Positions 21,987 to 33,460 of a stretch of 64,000 bases of DNA are shown piece after piece. The DNA comes from Ochromonas danica (taxonomy: Eukaryota > Sar > Chrysophyceae > Chromulinales > Chromulinaceae). The position numbers were made by a program, and so were the translations under genes. Numbering within the stretch: position 1 is the stretch's first letter; each line of letters starts with the position of its first letter. The stretch is from the NCBI GenBank assembly GCA_015146655.1, contig VKHL01000073.1, positions 1 to 64,000 on the forward strand, read 5' to 3'. The notes under the pieces are model-generated. The model was not told the DNA's origin and did no database searches. It saw nothing but the letters and a program-made list of their open reading frames with translations.

Positions 21987-24944
21987 TCAGAGGTTGAGAA
22001 CAAAAGGATTCCAGCCAAGTGCTTCTTCTTCTTCATCATCTTCCTCGTCCTCTTCTCTGTGCTCATCCTCCTCTCCATGCTCTTCTTCCGCGATGGTGTG
22101 GCTCAGACTTCCCTGCGCACTGCCCAGCCAGGACCGCCCGCGGAACAATTCGTTCTTCGCTGAGCCCAAGCGACTTTGTTGCGTGGAGGGACGGCTGAAC
22201 TGATCCGCGCTGCCCATTGCCGCTCTCGAGTCATCGAGCTGTGCAGAGTTGGTACGCGATCCCAAACCAATCATGGAAGCGAAGGGGTCAAGGTCGTCTC
22301 TTCCTTCTCCTTCTGTTGTTCCACGACTTGGACTTGACGCCGAATCAGCTCCTCCTCCTCCTCCAAAGATCATCTTCTTCATCTTCTGGAAGTCTCTCTG
22401 CCAAGGGTGAAGCAGTCGCTCAGCAGTGTAGCCGTCAACATTCACTTTCTTGCTCTCTTCCTCTGCTTGTGATGGCCTCGTGTGTCGCACAGGAACAAGT
22501 TGTGGCGGCGGCTCCGTTGCTTGACGCCAAGCATGCGCCAGGGCCGCAGACTCTTCCGATGTTGTGGAGTCTGCAGTGTAGCTCTTGATTGGTCTGCGGA
22601 GGAGGTGCTGCACGAGGCGCGGCTGCTGTTCCTCCACAGCCAAGCTGGGCATTGAGGAGGAATTGGCAGGCAGCGGCGGTAAGTCTCTCACTCGAACCTT
22701 TTTCTTCTTGAAGCCCACGCTATTGGAAGGTAACATAGAGGAGGAGGAGGAGGAGTTGGATGTGACTTTCGGTCGAGACAGATGTGTGCATGCTCTCCGT
22801 TGGCTGAAGATGCGTCGCTCGATCTCTCGATCCTCTTCTCGCGAAGAAGACGAAGAAGCAGCGGCTGCTGAGGTCTGCTTGGCAATGGCCCGCAATCGCG
22901 AGTTGCGATGTTTATCAAGTTCGCGGTAGACGAGGTAACACGCTTCACAGACGTGACTGGCGGCGTGATGGAAGACGAACCACTTGGTCTCCTCACTCTG
23001 CGCATCGCCGCTTTGCATCCCCGCTGACACTTCCGCCGCGGAAGAAGCGAGCGGCGCGAGGGTTTGCGGCTTTCTCCCCACCGCAGCAGGTGCCGAGGAA
23101 GAAGTGAGACGGAGAACCTGCGCAGTGTTGGCAAGATTGGTGCTGGGCGGAGCGCGGCTAGTCACCGCAGCAACTCGACCAAGTCGCACGCCTCGCACTC
23201 GCCGCAGGAAGCGCCCCGCGGCTAGCCACCATCGCGCAATATTAGGAGGCCAGACCGCCGCCAAGCGCTCTTTCATCTCGAGGAGACGACTCGACTCGTC
23301 CTTTCCTTCCCCCACGGAGCAATTGGAATTGAAATCAGTCTCGATGCGCTCCACAGCGACCATTTCTTCTCGAGCATTGGCGATGCTCTTGTTCAAGACA
23401 GAGAACTCCTTGCGAGGGACTAGCCGAGCCAGTCCTTCCTGTGACAGCAGACTACTGCTACCACCAGCCAAGGAGGCGGCAGAGGAGTTATCAGATGGCT
23501 GTTGATTAGAGCGCAAGACAGCAGGCTGCATGCTGTAGACCTGCTGCTGCTCCTCCTCCTCCTCTTCTACAGCCGCACCTCCTTCTCCGTCAGCATTAGA
23601 AGAAGCTAATCGGAGACGACGATGGCGTTGAATCGCCCTCAATGACTCTGTTTTGATATCGAACAGATCATCCTCATGACTAGGGGAGGCAGCGCGACCT
23701 TCCTCGTTGTTAGTGAGATAGCTGCAGAAGTCACCCGCACACTGCAGAGAAGGCTTGAGAAGGAGCTGCGCGACGGACTGGTTAGCCGCGGCGAAGGAGG
23801 CGATGGAGGAGGCCGCGGAGGCGGCGGAAGATATGAGAGCGGAGGCGGACATCATGACGGCGCCTTGTCCTCTGTGCCCCTGCAGCAGCGACACCTTATC
23901 AACGTGATGCAGCCACAGCCTCATACCCGCTTCCTCGCCTGCGCCATTGCTGTCTTGAAGGAGGTAAATCGCAGACAGTTGGCCAACGCGTTGCCCGCTT
24001 TCAGCTTCAACAATCTTGACTAGCCGCAAGATCGAATCCTTCGCGTTCTTCACGAGAGGCGCATTGCGACAAATGACTTGATGGCTAGGCAGCACGGCCT
24101 TTAGCTCCTCCAACGACTGCTCGCTGGAGTTCTCTTTGCCATGACCCGCAGGTTGCAGACTGCGGCCCACAGCGACTTCATCGCAAAGTGTCCAACAGCG
24201 AATGCGCGGCTTCCCCATATCTCCTCCTCCTGCTCCTGCTGCTGCCTCCATACGAGAATGCGAAGAAGAGACAGGCTCTGCAGCTGGCATAGCGAAAGGG
24301 GTTCGCACCCCTGTGGAGGTGCGGAAGACGATCTCGTAGTCCACGCGCAGTAGACTGGTCAGTGGAGCGCCTGCGAGGTGTCCATAGGCCAGAAGTGCCA
24401 CGCGCGGGCCTCCCGAGGCAAAGAGATTGCGCACTAAGCGCTCGTCTTTTACCACCTTCCAGCCTGCGTGGTCTCCGTTGCTCAGGAAGCCGCACAAGCT
24501 GTTGTTAGGGGCAGTCAGGCGGTCCACCACGCTGCTCTCATTCCAGCGCCTCCTCGCCTTGGAGCGCACCTCGCCCTCGCGGTTCGTGAAGAGCCAGCCA
24601 GTCACAGCGCCGCCCTCGAGGAGGATCGTGTCCAGCAGATCCACTTCGTGGTAGTGTGTGCTGTGGGGGGACCAGAGATGACTCCACACAAAGTGCGCTG
24701 CGGTCATGCCTTCCAGACTGCCTTTGTCCTTCAATGGAGGAGGAGCAGCAGCAGGAGGAGGAGACGCGGGCTGGCGCACAGAGCGAGCCTTCTCCTTCGC
24801 CTCCTCGCTGTGTGAGAAAGAGGCCAAAGTGCTGTTGCCCGTGAGCTTGACCAGGTCGTTCATGTCCATGCTGGCACCTAAACTGCCTAGGCTATCCAGG
24901 CTGCCCACGGAGTCCTGGCTCTTGCTTGACAACAAGTCCGTCAT
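21987..24944 (-). CDS. Large single-exon orphan protein, 985 aa
   Basis: This is an uninterrupted 985-codon frame from an ATG with no assigned family. The N-terminal half (about residues 80-340) looks globular, with a WSHLWSPH entry, hydrophobic strands and LRLVKIVEAES. A middle segment has a WFVFHHAASHVCEACYLVY cysteine pair that could bind metal. Long Ser, Ala, Glu and Gln runs separate these parts, and the C-terminus is Glu/Asp-rich, ending GWNPFVLNL. The amount of ordered sequence conserved in composition and the length of the frame argue that it is real. Its function cannot be given. It has no signal peptide or membrane helix. Confidence 0.7.
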   Translation of the reverse strand: MTDLLSSKSQDSVGSLDSLGSLGASMDMNDLVKLTGNSTLASFSHSEEAKEKARSVRQPASPPPAAAPPPLKDKGSLEGMTAAHFVWSHLWSPHSTHYHEVDLLDTILLEGGAVTGWLFTNREGEVRSKARRRWNESSVVDRLTAPNNSLCGFLSNGDHAGWKVVKDERLVRNLFASGGPRVALLAYGHLAGAPLTSLLRVDYEIVFRTSTGVRTPFAMPAAEPVSSSHSRMEAAAGAGGGDMGKPRIRCWTLCDEVAVGRSLQPAGHGKENSSEQSLEELKAVLPSHQVICRNAPLVKNAKDSILRLVKIVEAESGQRVGQLSAIYLLQDSNGAGEEAGMRLWLHHVDKVSLLQGHRGQGAVMMSASALISSAASAASSIASFAAANQSVAQLLLKPSLQCAGDFCSYLTNNEEGRAASPSHEDDLFDIKTESLRAIQRHRRLRLASSNADGEGGAAVEEEEEEQQQVYSMQPAVLRSNQQPSDNSSAASLAGGSSSLLSQEGLARLVPRKEFSVLNKSIANAREEMVAVERIETDFNSNCSVGEGKDESSRLLEMKERLAAVWPPNIARWWLAAGRFLRRVRGVRLGRVAAVTSRAPPSTNLANTAQVLRLTSSSAPAAVGRKPQTLAPLASSAAEVSAGMQSGDAQSEETKWFVFHHAASHVCEACYLVYRELDKHRNSRLRAIAKQTSAAAASSSSSREEDREIERRIFSQRRACTHLSRPKVTSNSSSSSSMLPSNSVGFKKKKVRVRDLPPLPANSSSMPSLAVEEQQPRLVQHLLRRPIKSYTADSTTSEESAALAHAWRQATEPPPQLVPVRHTRPSQAEEESKKVNVDGYTAERLLHPWQRDFQKMKKMIFGGGGGADSASSPSRGTTEGEGRDDLDPFASMIGLGSRTNSAQLDDSRAAMGSADQFSRPSTQQSRLGSAKNELFRGRSWLGSAQGSLSHTIAEEEHGEEDEHREEDEEDDEEEEALGWNPFVLNL

Positions 24945-25000
24945 TACAACTTAACCAGTCCAGACAACAAGTCCAGTAAAAAGCGAGGGAAGGGCAAGTT

Positions 25001-25028
25001 ACGACTTTTAACTCCACTAAAGCGACTT
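25001..25028. promoter_or_regulatory. CGACTTT-type repeated promoter motif
   Basis: CGACTTTTAACTCC followed 8 bases later by GCGACTTT lies 60-85 bp upstream of the 985-aa gene's ATG. Similar sequences occur upstream of the ABHD18-like gene (35092-35106) and between RPB5 and RPS11 (54505-54535). A motif role is inferred from recurrence only. Confidence 0.3.
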
Positions 25029-25153
25029 TCCGCTGCCGGGCCATGAAACGGTCATCTCACGTTAACTTAAGAAGGTTAACAGCATTAGGGTTTGCATGAC
25101 TGACCGATCAAAATCAAAATCAATCAATTATATCAATTCAAAATCAGATCACT

Positions 25154-25735
25154 CTACTGTGCCTTGTGCTTCTTATTCTGACGCTCATCGTGTCGTTTGC
25201 GATTGTCCACCATCATCTTGCGATTTCGGGCGAAAGTGTCCCAATAGAAGTGAAGTGACCCAAGAACTGCAGGAAGCTGTGAATAGCCATGGCCTTGAAG
25301 GACATAAGGCTTGCCCAGCTGCGCGAGAGTGCCGTCGACAAGCTGCTTGTCAGGCATCATGCGCTTGAAGTAGAAGTTGGAGACCACATAGAAGGGAGTG
25401 ACCACGTACCGAACCACCCCATTCCACTCTAAGGGAGCGAGAGAACTGAGTCATGATGAAGGCCGAGAACTTAGTGGCGGAGTAAAGGGCGAGGAATGGC
25501 GCCGTTCTTGCGAGCCTTCATGTGCTTGTTGAAGACAGCGCGGGTCATGTAGGAGAAGATGTTGCACTACAGCATGTTGTCCTCCTCCTCCTCCTCGCTG
25601 AACTCCTCGATAGTCCTGGAGATCTCGACTAATGACTAATGCGTCCATCAGCATCCAACTTCTCAAGCTCTTGTCCAGCGCTTCATAGAAAGCCTTGCGC
25701 GGCTCTCCTGGCACGGAGAACACCACCTGCTGCGG
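25154..25735 (-). pseudogene. 5'-truncated very-long-chain 3-ketoacyl-CoA reductase (KAR/HSD17B12-like) pseudogene
   Basis: Pieces of a short-chain dehydrogenase of the endoplasmic-reticulum fatty-acid elongation type can be read on the minus strand, but in several frames. They are an N-proximal FSVPGEPRKAFYEALDKS, then TIEEFSEEEEEDNML, then NIFSYMTRAVFNKHMKARK, then the active-site LYSATKFSAFIMTQFSRSL, then VVTPFYVVSNFYFKRMMPDK and a Lys-rich tail. An in-frame TAG follows DNML. The segment between the GAI strand and the YSATK motif is shortened, and the frame shifts again before VVTPFY. The first half of the protein, including the TGxxxGxG cofactor motif, is absent. It is a decayed host gene copy, not a working enzyme. 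Confidence 0.75.
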
Positions 25736-26178
25736 TAAAAGAGGGGAAGAGGGGGAGGGGGAGGGGGTGGAACTGGCAGCTATTATTTTGTTATTTTATT
25801 GTAATTTATTCCGATGTTAAGAAAAAACGGCGGTGGGAGAAGCTACGCTCGCTTCATAGCCGATAGCTCAACCTAATAGATCAACTAGACTACTAATAAC
25901 GTGCCAGTTCATCCCTCATCCAAGTTTTTAGAATAAACTATATCCTTTTAGATTCCAAATTGTGGTAAAAATAGTAGTAGTAGTTGGAAAACCTTTCATT
26001 TTCTCATAATATTATTTGTTTGGCTCGAAAAGCTACCACTTTCACACCATAATAATGGTGGAACTTTGAGTGAATTGAAGCGGGATTGCTGACAGAGGCG
26101 TTTTCGCAAAGTAAATCACGATGACACAAAGTGCAAACAGCAATGATTGATTAGTATATACAAAGAAACAACTGCAAT
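25736..26178. other. AT-rich gap between pseudogene and ATPase gene
   Basis: This stretch is clearly richer in A and T than its neighbours (for example 25780-25830 and 25980-26010). It has a pyrimidine tract just upstream of the pseudogene and no open frame of note. Nothing else is recognised. Confidence 0.5.
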
Positions 26179-27379
26179 CTACTTCTGGACATGCTCTCCA
26201 GTCTTGGTATACTCTTCTCTTGTTATCTCAACAGCAAGGCAATTATCACTGGCATACTTCTCCTTCTTCAACGCAGCGTACTCCTTTGCTGTCATGTCCT
26301 TGGGTCTCTTCTTGTCCGCAACATAATCCAGTGCAACACCAATACAACAGTCACAGTCATCAAAAACTTTAGCAAACTCGTCACCATAGTGCTCAACCAC
26401 AGCTTCGCGAGAGACCTTGGGGGCTGTGATCACATCAAACATGTTGCCTCCATTCATCAGCTCCAGCGCCTTCACCGCGTTCTCAGTGTTGATGACCAGA
26501 ACCAATCGGAAGAGATCGTCATCGCGTCCTTCCTTCACCAGGTTGTAGAAGCCCACAAGGAACTCAGCTCTGTAGGCACGCAGCAGCTCCTCAGCTTGGT
26601 CTACCACTATGATCGCAGGCTGGGGTTTCAAGAATGTAGGCAACTTGGTCTTGAACAAGGTGTGAAGAAACACTCGAACTCTCTGTTCTTCTCGTCTCTG
26701 TCCCAAAAGATCCGCCACTGCCGACCAAGGATCTTCCTTCTCGGTGGTTGCAATCTGATTCTTGAGCCAAGCGTCAACTGTTGCAGACTTCTGAGATCCA
26801 GTCAGGAAGTCCACGTGGAGGTAAACAGTAGCGATACCACCAAGGAAACAAATCGTTCAGAACAGTATTACAGAGGAAGATCGTCTTCCCAGAGCGATTA
26901 TCTCCAATCAGAGCCACAGATTTGAAAGCACTATGCAAATTAAGTTTCTTAAGAGGCTCCTTGTCGATTCCCACATGCATGTTTGCTCTTGGCAACACTG
27001 AATAATCGATCTTGGACAGCTTGTGTTTAGATGTTGCCAATAGAGATTTGAAGAACTTAGTGGTTGCTCTTTGATGGTGCTTCACTGCATAAAAGCCACC
27101 TCCAGCGAGCAACCCAATAGCCAACTGGGCCAGTCCTATTCCATGGCCAAAAACATTGAACTTTTGATCATTCCAACAAGGAATACCAAAAGGGCGATTT
27201 TCACCTTGCGGAAGGGACTTTTTCTTCTCATCTAGTAGTCTGTTGAGAGTCTTGCTTGTTGTGTTGATTGTTTGAAGCAACAGTCTCTTGTCTTCAGATG
27301 AAGCAATCTGCTGGTACTCAGCCTTGTATCCCTCAATCTCTCCCTCCAAACCTGCAATTTTCTTATCCAATTCCGCCAT
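26179..27379 (-). pseudogene. Coiled-coil P-loop ATPase, coding frame interrupted once
   Basis: The 5' part (26774-27379, from an ATG) encodes a heptad N-terminus (DKKIAGLEGEIEGYKAEYQ), a glycine-rich hydrophobic helix (GLAQLAIGLLAGGGFY) and a Walker A loop GDNRSGKT. The 3' part (26179-26814) is in another frame. It carries a Walker B-like PAIIVVDQAEELLRAYRAEF, an NTENAVKALELMNGG sensor-like segment and a Lys-rich tail. The two parts clearly belong to one STAND/AAA-like ATPase of about 400 aa. The frame switches near 26.81 kb and I found no GT-AG intron that repairs it. It is therefore either a recent pseudogene or a single-base sequence error. The family is unnamed. Its AT-richer composition and pseudogene neighbour suggest an accessory or acquired gene. 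Confidence 0.6.
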
Positions 27380-27623
27380 TATTTCCTAAGCTTACTGTTG
27401 TTTTTCGATTCGAAAAGTTAGTAGAAGAGAGAGGAGCCCTGAAGTACCTTTGTACCTGTGTAGTATTGCTAGCAATACTTATTGTGCTATTTTCTCTGTT
27501 TCCTCCCATACTTCAGTTAAGATTTTACACAAATGCAGTAAGCAATTCCTCAATTGGAGGCGATCCAACCAATAATGCGGAAACTTACTGGCAATTACTG
27601 TAGACTAGACTGGACTAGCTGAG

Positions 27624-30600
27624 ATGTCGAGAATGAGGAATGTCCTTCTCATAGCTGTATTGGGTGTCATGGCACTGACCGGGCTGCTCTTTGTCTTTCT
27701 GGCCAAGGTGACTCTTCTTCGTCCTTCAAGATGTTGTGAGTCTGACTCGATGTCATCGCTGTTTGTCTGCAGAGCCAGAAGAGTAGGGAAACTCTTCTCT
27801 CGGCCAGCGGCCCTCTGGTCTTACCGGGCTTGAAGTACCCGCCCTCCTCCTCCAAGGAGGCTACAGGGCGACGGCCTTGTCTGGTCTACGACTTGCTGCA
27901 CGCCTCGCAGCAGAACCACCTCGAAGCACTGCTGAGCCATCTCACAGAAGAAGAAGAGGGAGGAGGAGGAGGAGGCCACACTAAGGCTAATGGGACCAGC
28001 TGGAGCTTCCTCTTCCTTCTCCCCGATGCCTCTGGATCATCGCTGCCTCCCTTCTTGCAGTCCTTCTGCCAGCGACGTGGTCTGAGCGAGGCCAAGGGCT
28101 GCCGCGTCTACGCCAAGCACAGCATCACCACGACGACTGCGCCCTTCTCCTATCTAGTAGCAGCCATCGCCTCCACGCTGTCCGAGGAGGAGGCAGACAG
28201 CGTCTTCTTCCTCTCCTCGGCTTGGCTCGGCCCCTTCCTGCCCGCAGCGCGACCTCTTCAGCCTCTGCACAGCTCGCTGACCTCCTTCTTGAGAGATCTT
28301 CGCCATGAGAGTCCTTTGGTGGTGTCTGACCTCTTCGCCAGCTACGACCATGCTCTACAGAAGGTCCTCTTGTCTCTGCAGTCGCCCAGCAGTCCGTTGC
28401 CTCCCATGGCCATGACGTTCCGCCTGGTTCGTGCTTTGCATCGTCTTTTCGAGGACTCTTTCTCGTCCAGACTGTCCTCGGGAGAGTTGGCTGATGATTC
28501 GGCCTGGGCTCTCAGGAATCTTCTCGCCTCTGGTCTTTCTTTCCAGGCTTTGAGTCCTTCCTTTCACTCCGTGGATTGGCTCAAAGTGCATCGACTGTGT
28601 CACAATCCCTCGCCACCATTTCATGCGCAGCCTCCTGCCACTGCTCATCCTCCCAGCGAGACTGTCACAAATATGCTTCGCAGCATTGCCCGATCTCCGC
28701 GAAGTAAAGCGCATTTGTCCTTGTTTGACGCGCTCTCCAACAACTGCCAGGATCTCTTCCAAACCTTCAAGAAAGATCGCGAAGAGCAGAAGCACGGCAA
28801 GTCAGCAAATCATTTCCCGCTCTTCCGACTTGCTCCGAAGGAGTCGCCGAGACATCATCACCAATCCCTGCAGCGGCAGCAACAACAGCAACAACCCCTC
28901 CCCTCCACCATTGATGAGCAGGCCACCGTTAAGCAGGCCAAGACTCGAGGCACTGAAGGAAGAGCTCTGTCGGCAGAGCAGAAAGACAATGGGAAGACTC
29001 TGGTCATTTATGTTTACTTCGAAGCGTCTGAGATGGCGAAAAGCAATCTTTTGTATTTCTTGCGGATTGGCGTGCAGCCTTCTCCTCTTGTCGACTATGT
29101 CGTCATCGTGCAGGGCCAGTCTTCCCTGAGAATCCTCTCTCTGCTATCTAACGCCTCCTCTGCTTCCTCCTCCTCGACCAATTCGTCCTCTCTACGCGAT
29201 GTGCGTGATCACAGTCACACCGCCCAGTTGCTCTTGCGCTTCCACAACTTGCAAGTTCTGTACCATTCCAACACTTGCTTTGACATCGGCACCTGGGGAC
29301 AGATACTCACTTACCTCTACCAAAGCACTCAATCTGCCTTGAGATATCGATACTTCATCATCTTGAACTCCTCCATCCGCGGACCTTATCTGCCTGCTGT
29401 CTGGCCCTCCGCACAGACGCACATGTGGTCCACGATATTGACTTCCAAACTCTCCGAGAAGGTGAAGCTAGTCGGCCTCGCTGTGAATTGCCCGGATGGA
29501 CGAGGCAGGAAGCTTCCTCATGTCATGTCCATGGTGCTAGCATTCGACCAAAAGACAGTGGACATCTGGATGAAGCACCAACAGCCTGCTTCTCTTGCAG
29601 AGAGCCAGAAGAGGAGGAGGAGGTTGACGATGAGTGACATCCACGCCTCCAAGTATTTGCCGTCCACCTACAAGAACATCAGTCAGATTCTCTATTGCGC
29701 TTCTGCCAAGCAGCAGTCCTATCTGCAAGAGAGTGAGCTCTCACTCGCCGTATTATCAGCGGGCTATGAGATCACCTCCATGCAGCCTTATTACGACCTT
29801 TCCTGGAGAGAGTATTGGCTAGATATCAACCAGAAGAATCCTCCCTTCGAGCTGTCTCACGGCAAATTCTGGACCTGTCCAGGAGTGCAATTAGACATTT
29901 TCTATCAGCCTGGCTGGGACAGAGATGGCCACAATCCGCACCCTTGGAACTACCTCTTCGTGAAGACTAACCGAGGCATTTATGGAAAGACTGTGAGCGA
30001 GGTGAAGAAGAATTTGGATCGTCTGGCGCATCCATCCAGCCGCATTGGCTTGCCTCGACGCAATGAGAGCGACATGGCCATGGTTCAGCACCTGCGACAG
30101 CCAGAAGAGGACGAGGAGTTGGAAGTATTTGAACCCAATTCCAATACATCTGTTCGCCTCGCTCTGCATGCACCCAGAGTCTACCATGGCCGCCATTTGT
30201 CTTCTTCCTCACAATTCACTCCAGTCCAGCAGAGACATTGCGTGCTGTTCACTCACACACTCGCTTATGATGGAGCGCCCATCTGGTTGCTTCGCGTTGT
30301 TCCTATTCTTCAAGCTGAAGGCTATCTGATCAAGATCTTCTCGTTATCCCCAGGACCTCTTGCGACGGCCTTCGAGAAGGCCAACGTGGAAGTGATCAAG
30401 CTTCCTTCCATTCCACCTGCGCCATCAGTCCGCGCTAAGGACCGTGTCGAGGTCTCAAGGTGGTTGAAGATCTTCAACGAGAAGCTTCAAGAGGAGTCAG
30501 CATTTGCTCCTTCTCTGTACATCTTCAACACGGTGCTGTTCCTTCGCTTTGTGCAGGCCATGCCTCTCTTCAAGAAGACTGGCATCTATTCTCTGTGGGC

Positions 30601-33101
30601 GATCCACGAGGCTGAGCTCTACGAAGCAGTGAAAGACCCGCGCGGACGATCGTTTGACAATGGTTTCCCAGAGCTGAAGGTGCCAGGCTCGACTTACTTC
30701 GCTGCCAATCGCATCCTCTTTGTCTCTGACTCCGGTCGAGAATTCGCTTCTCGCTTCGATTTCGGCCAGTTCGTGACAATTCGCGGCTTCATCTCACCAG
30801 ACAGTTGCCCTTGGCTGCCGTCGGAAACGAAAAGCTTTGGTGCCGATGAAATGGTGAAATTGCGTCAAGAAAAGCAAGAACAGGCCAGGAAGATGCTGAA
30901 GATACCCTCCGATGCTTACGTCGTAACCAATATCGGTACCATTTCCTTCCATCCTTCTCGTCAACTTGTTGTTGTTGTTGTCGTTGTGATTACTCATCTT
31001 GTGGTTGTCTAAAGGAACGATTTGCCGTCGCAAGCAGCAGCATTGGCTGATCGACTTCTATCTCAAGCTTGCAGAGCGAAACAAGCGCGACAAAGACGGA
31101 AAGCTCTCAGTTTCCATCCGCGGCAGACCTCTGTACGTCTTGCTCATCGGCTACACGGGAGGGGATGCCTCGCCCACCTACAGCTATGAGAGAGATCTGG
31201 TCCAGCAGGTCAAGACCGCGGGACTGGACCATCGCATTCTCTTCATCCCCAAATCAACGGATCCGTTCTCCTACGCCCTCGCGGCAGATCTGCACACTTC
31301 ATTGAGCACTCATGAGAGCTTTCCTTTGAACACCCTCGAGGCGATGTGCTATGGTAAGCTACAGAATGTGATAGTTGCTTAACGTGCTAGTCTAATCCAT
31401 TGTGATTGAATTGATCGCAATCTTCCTCGTCGTGTAGGAATTCCAATCATGGCGACGCCAGCGTTTGGTGTGCGAGAGCAGATCATTCGACCAGGTGTTG
31501 ATGGCATTCTGTTGCCAAGCACAAGAAGTTTCGATGCTTTCAACCGCGCCATTCAATCCTTCTTTGGCATCGCTTTGCTTCCCACGAAGAACGACGAGGC
31601 GGAGAAAAGGCTGCACGAGGTCTGGCGCGGCATCGGATTGGAGGGCAGCAACACGCTTCGCCAGTATTTCACGGAACAGGCAGTGAGACCTTACTTCCAG
31701 AAGCTGTTGAAAGACGTGGCCAAAGAGGAAGCAGGAGCAGCAGGAGCAGCAGGAGGAGGAGACGACGAGGTTGAGCCTTCACCGCAAGGCAAAGTCTGCA
31801 TTGTCATGCGAATCCATGGCAAGCAAGTCGACAAAGGACAGCAGCAATCTGCTGACTCTTCCATCATCCCGCCAGCTCTTGCTCAAGCTCTCAACATAAC
31901 GCGACCACCTGTTGGACTAGAGAAGAAGAAGAAGAAGTCTGCGGACTATTCCCACAATGACAACCAGTTCTTCAACCTCGAGGAGTCCATTCGCTCTCTC
32001 TACTTGCAAGACCACAAAGACTGGGAGCTGTTGCTGCTTCCCTCCGATCAGAGCGCCTTCGACCAGGTGTATCCACTCCTCGTGCGCTACAATCACTACA
32101 ACGCCGTGGCGGAAGGCAGTGGCAGTCACCATCGACCCCATCACCACCACAACCACCACAAGCACAACAATAGCCTTAACAGTCACAGTCACCATCGCCA
32201 CGATGGGGGGCAGGAGAAGTCAACCATCCTTTCCGAGATCAACCGCATTCGATTGGTCGTCCATCACGACCAGCTCCTGGCCTATCATCCCGAGGAGTAC
32301 GCGTCCTTCCATCAACACCTTTACGAGCTGACGGACTCGGCGATCTCGCAGTGCTCGCCAGACAGCGACTGGCTGCTCGTGACCAACGGCGACAACACTT
32401 ACCACCGCAGCTTCTTGAGCCATCTGGACCGCGACTACGACCTCATCGCCTATGACTTCTTTTCGCGCTGGTTCATGCACTTGAAGAATCCTTTGCCTCC
32501 TTGTGACCGCTTGATGATTTCCCAGCAATTCAACGAGTACTGGGAAGCAGACAAAGAGACCTTCCCGCCCGACCACCTCTATTACAACCACTCCCTGCCC
32601 TTCAAGAAGAACCACGAGAAGGTGCTCGGCGCTCTTTCCTGCAAGCGGAACGAGTTGCGGCAGTACGGCACAGACCTCGGAGCGAATGTCCTCAACTTGA
32701 GGCGATGGCGCGCAGAAGGCCATCGCTTTGCATCCACCCAGACTAGCGATGCCTCGCAAGACGGCGTGATGATCGGCAGGCTGGTCTCTCCGCCTTTCCA
32801 GTGGAGAGTGAAGCGAGTACACGCTCCGAAGGAAGCACACCACCAGTGCCTCTTCGACCACAACCCCAACTACCACGCCTGCATGAGGATCGGCTCGGAC
32901 ATGCGATGGGATGACAGTAAGCATCGCTGTGTGGAGCTGGACTATCTCGTGAAGAACGAGATCCCCTTTGAGGAAAGCGAACTGCGTGGCTGTATTCGCA
33001 CTTTCAAGATGCCTCTCTCCTCCTCCCCTTCCCCCTCCAAGAAGCCCCGGCCTGGCAGTCGTGCAGGCAAAAGAGCAAGTAGGAAAAGGACGCCACGATA
33101 G
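27624..33101 (+). CDS. Giant multidomain Golgi glycosyltransferase, 1749 aa
   Basis: Exons are 27624-27707, 27773-30935, 31015-31353 and 31438-33101, which is exactly 1750 codons. An N-terminal membrane anchor (RNVLLIAVLGVMALTGLLFVFLA) gives a type II topology. Three parts are visible. The first, around residues 390-700, is a rhamnan-synthesis-F-like region with IYVYFEAS, NTCFDIGTWGQIL and FIILNSSIRGPYLP. The second is a GT4-like (GT-B) domain with ILFVSDSGREF, NIGTICRRKQQHWLID and the ESFPLNTLEAMCYGIPIMAT nucleotide-sugar site. The third is a C-terminal GT2-like domain with RSLYLQDHKDWELLLL and WLLVTNGDNTYH. It probably builds a cell-surface or secreted polysaccharide, but the acceptor is unknown. 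Donor GTACCA at 30936 is inferred because it restores NIGTIC. Confidence 0.82.
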
Positions 33102-33460
33102 TTGGCTGCGCACAAGGAAGGGCTGGATTGGCCCCTTCTACCCTGTCCCCCCCCCCCATGTTTACATTACATGGCGATAGAACGCATAAGATGTAGTAGA
33201 TTTTCACATAGTAGTGTAGGCATGTAGACGTTTGATAAAATGGTCTGTGCTGCAGTTGGAAGAGATATACTCCTTATTGATGGTAGCTACCTAGACTACT
33301 TACTCATCGTACTACATGTAACGACTTACAACCAGTGGTTTAATGATTTTCTCAAATCGTCCAAAGGAAATACACAAGGAGAGTGTTTCCAAGAAACAAA
33401 CGCGTTGTTTTGTTCTCAGTGGGCTGATGCTCTCTTCATGGGCGGAAGTGCTACCTCGAC

